A stretch of 22,853 nucleotides of DNA from positions 1 to 22,853 of IMG/VR virus record IMGVR_UViG_3300030103_003163. One strand, given 5' to 3'. Shown piece after piece: positions 21,710 through 22,853 of the stretch (within the stretch, counting starts at the first letter, position 1; the number at the start of each line of letters is the position of its first letter). A model generated the notes under the pieces. That model was not told where the DNA came from. It saw only the letters and a list, made by a program, of their open reading frames with translations, and searched no databases. The translations under genes and the position numbers were made by a program. Source of the stretch: a virus.

Positions 21710-22853
21710 ATGAGCATTATTCAAGGTGTAGGGTCAGGCGAAGTATCGACGGGGTTTTATCCGCATTCCATAGATCAGTCGTTAATATTCAACGATAATG
21801 ATAACCCCTATCTAGAAAAAACGCTGGGTACGCCCACCAATAATAAAAAGTTCACGATTTCAATGTGGATCAAAAGAGCAAATTTGGGCGGTTCTCAGAT
21901 GATTATATCAGCGGGGACTAGTGGGGCTAGTTACATACAGTTTCAATCTGACGACACTATAAAAATCAGAGGCAATAACGCTCTCGAAATGGAAACTGCT
22001 AGGACGTTCAAAGACACAGGAAGTTGGTATCACATTGTCTTCGTGTTTGATTCAGCGAACGGTACAGATACACTTCGAGCTAGATTATATGTCAACGGTA
22101 CAGAAATAACCGATTTTAATCCGTCACCGACTCGCCCCAATATAAATGAAGGGATTGCACTTAACAGTGCTGTAGTACATCACATTGGTAACTATTCCGT
22201 CAATGAGAACTTTGATTTTGACGGCTATCTCGCAGAGATGTATTTAGTTGACGGACAGGCTTTGACGCCCAGTTCTTTTGCGGAGACTAAAAACGATATA
22301 TGGATACCTAAAGAGACATCAATCTCAACATCTGATTTTGGGGACAACGGGTTTCACCTGACTTTTTCAGATACTTCAAATATTGGGGCCGACTCTTCTG
22401 GCAACGGAAACAACTTCGTAGATGGTTCGACCATCGCTTTCACTGCGGACTCTGTAACTTCTGACAGCCCGACGGATAATTTTTGTGTGATGAATCCAAT
22501 CGGACATTCCGATGGAGCGACACCCGGAACCTTGTCAGATGGTAATCTAGTTGTTGATACAGGCACTGCCAAGACGATTACTTATGGAACTTTTGCTATA
22601 CCAACAAGCGGTAAATATTATTTTGAGATCACCGCAGGGACGACAAATTCGACTGAATTAGGGTTAGCCGTGAGGCGAGATGGGAGTACATTCCGAAGAT
22701 TTGCTTATCGATCTAATGGAGATAGTGTTACAAACACAACGGTCTCTTCAAGTGCTCCATTCGCTAGTTTTACGAGCGGAAATATTATAGGAGTGGCAGT
22801 AGATTCGGATACGCCAGATGTCGAGTTTTTTAAGAATGGGACATCGCAAGGCT
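21710..22853 (+). CDS. LamG-SPRY tail protein (5' part, runs off the window)
   Basis: The frame opens at ATG 21710 after AGGG and stays open to the last base, about 381 codons. The start MSIIQGVGSGEVSTGFYPHS is followed by a concanavalin-like LamG/Laminin_G_3 domain (about 45-185). That domain has KKFTISMWIKRANLGGSQMI, SWYHIVFVFDSANGTDTLRA, RLYVNGTEI and FDGYLAEMYLVDGQALTPSS. A second domain from about 285 shows GKYYFEITAG, ELGLAVRRDG, IIGVAVDSDTPDVEFFKNG, the pattern of SPRY domains. Both are binding modules that phages use on fibres for glycan or protein recognition. This is probably the receptor-binding protein or a long adhesin; its end lies outside. Confidence 0.85.
   Translation, partial: MSIIQGVGSGEVSTGFYPHSIDQSLIFNDNDNPYLEKTLGTPTNNKKFTISMWIKRANLGGSQMIISAGTSGASYIQFQSDDTIKIRGNNALEMETARTFKDTGSWYHIVFVFDSANGTDTLRARLYVNGTEITDFNPSPTRPNINEGIALNSAVVHHIGNYSVNENFDFDGYLAEMYLVDGQALTPSSFAETKNDIWIPKETSISTSDFGDNGFHLTFSDTSNIGADSSGNGNNFVDGSTIAFTADSVTSDSPTDNFCVMNPIGHSDGATPGTLSDGNLVVDTGTAKTITYGTFAIPTSGKYYFEITAGTTNSTELGLAVRRDGSTFRRFAYRSNGDSVTNTTVSSSAPFASFTSGNIIGVAVDSDTPDVEFFKNGTSQG

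Overview
The window is the morphogenesis half of a tailed double-stranded DNA phage (class Caudoviricetes). All supported genes lie on the plus strand, are tightly packed and often overlap by 1 to 11 bases. There is no integrase, DNA polymerase, ribosomal RNA, transposase or CRISPR array. The gene families suggest an uncultured marine phage with a podovirus-like (P22/SU10-type) connector: P22-type portal, a gp4-like connector protein, an SU10-like adaptor, 'GGIVSL' and 'KKAKGG' marine-phage tails, and fibres starting with the TYTTNLGIEKIATGEQSGTW signature. The holin is of the 3-TM gene-transfer-agent family common in Alphaproteobacteria, so an alphaproteobacterial host is plausible but not shown.

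Layout. 1-189: a GC-rich stub of an upstream reading frame, a hairpin and an AT-rich leader. 190-5171: packaging and portal genes (large terminase, an unknown protein with an HExxH motif, portal). 5173-7499: a string of very small proteins leading into the lysis pair (3-TM holin, GH24 lysozyme). Several of the small proteins are membrane-anchored, one carries an EF-hand loop, and two are diverged paralogues. 7505-7557: inverted repeat in the only gap of that stretch. 7565-11145: head assembly (small unknown protein, GroES-like co-chaperonin, scaffold, two conserved structural proteins, major capsid protein), closed by a strong intrinsic terminator at 11163-11193. 11262-13409: two small structural proteins, then six tiny, mostly strongly basic proteins, one made of 9-residue repeats. 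13411-15708: connector and head-completion genes. 15775-17214: a Rossmann-like, possibly glycosyltransferase-related protein and two conserved small proteins. 17214-22853: tail fibre/adhesin genes. These are a 1088-residue protein built from about 27 copies of a 22-residue repeat around an inserted domain, a 402-residue fibre with an internal duplication, and the start of a LamG plus SPRY protein that runs off the window.

The genes form a coherent virion programme. TerL packages DNA through the portal into a shell of major capsid protein folded with the phage GroES and shaped by the scaffold. Connector proteins close the head, the fibres bind the host, and holin plus lysozyme release the progeny. 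The least explained parts are the HExxH protein beside the portal, the membrane/EF-hand miniprotein cluster before the holin, the basic miniprotein block, and the repeat-built adhesin.
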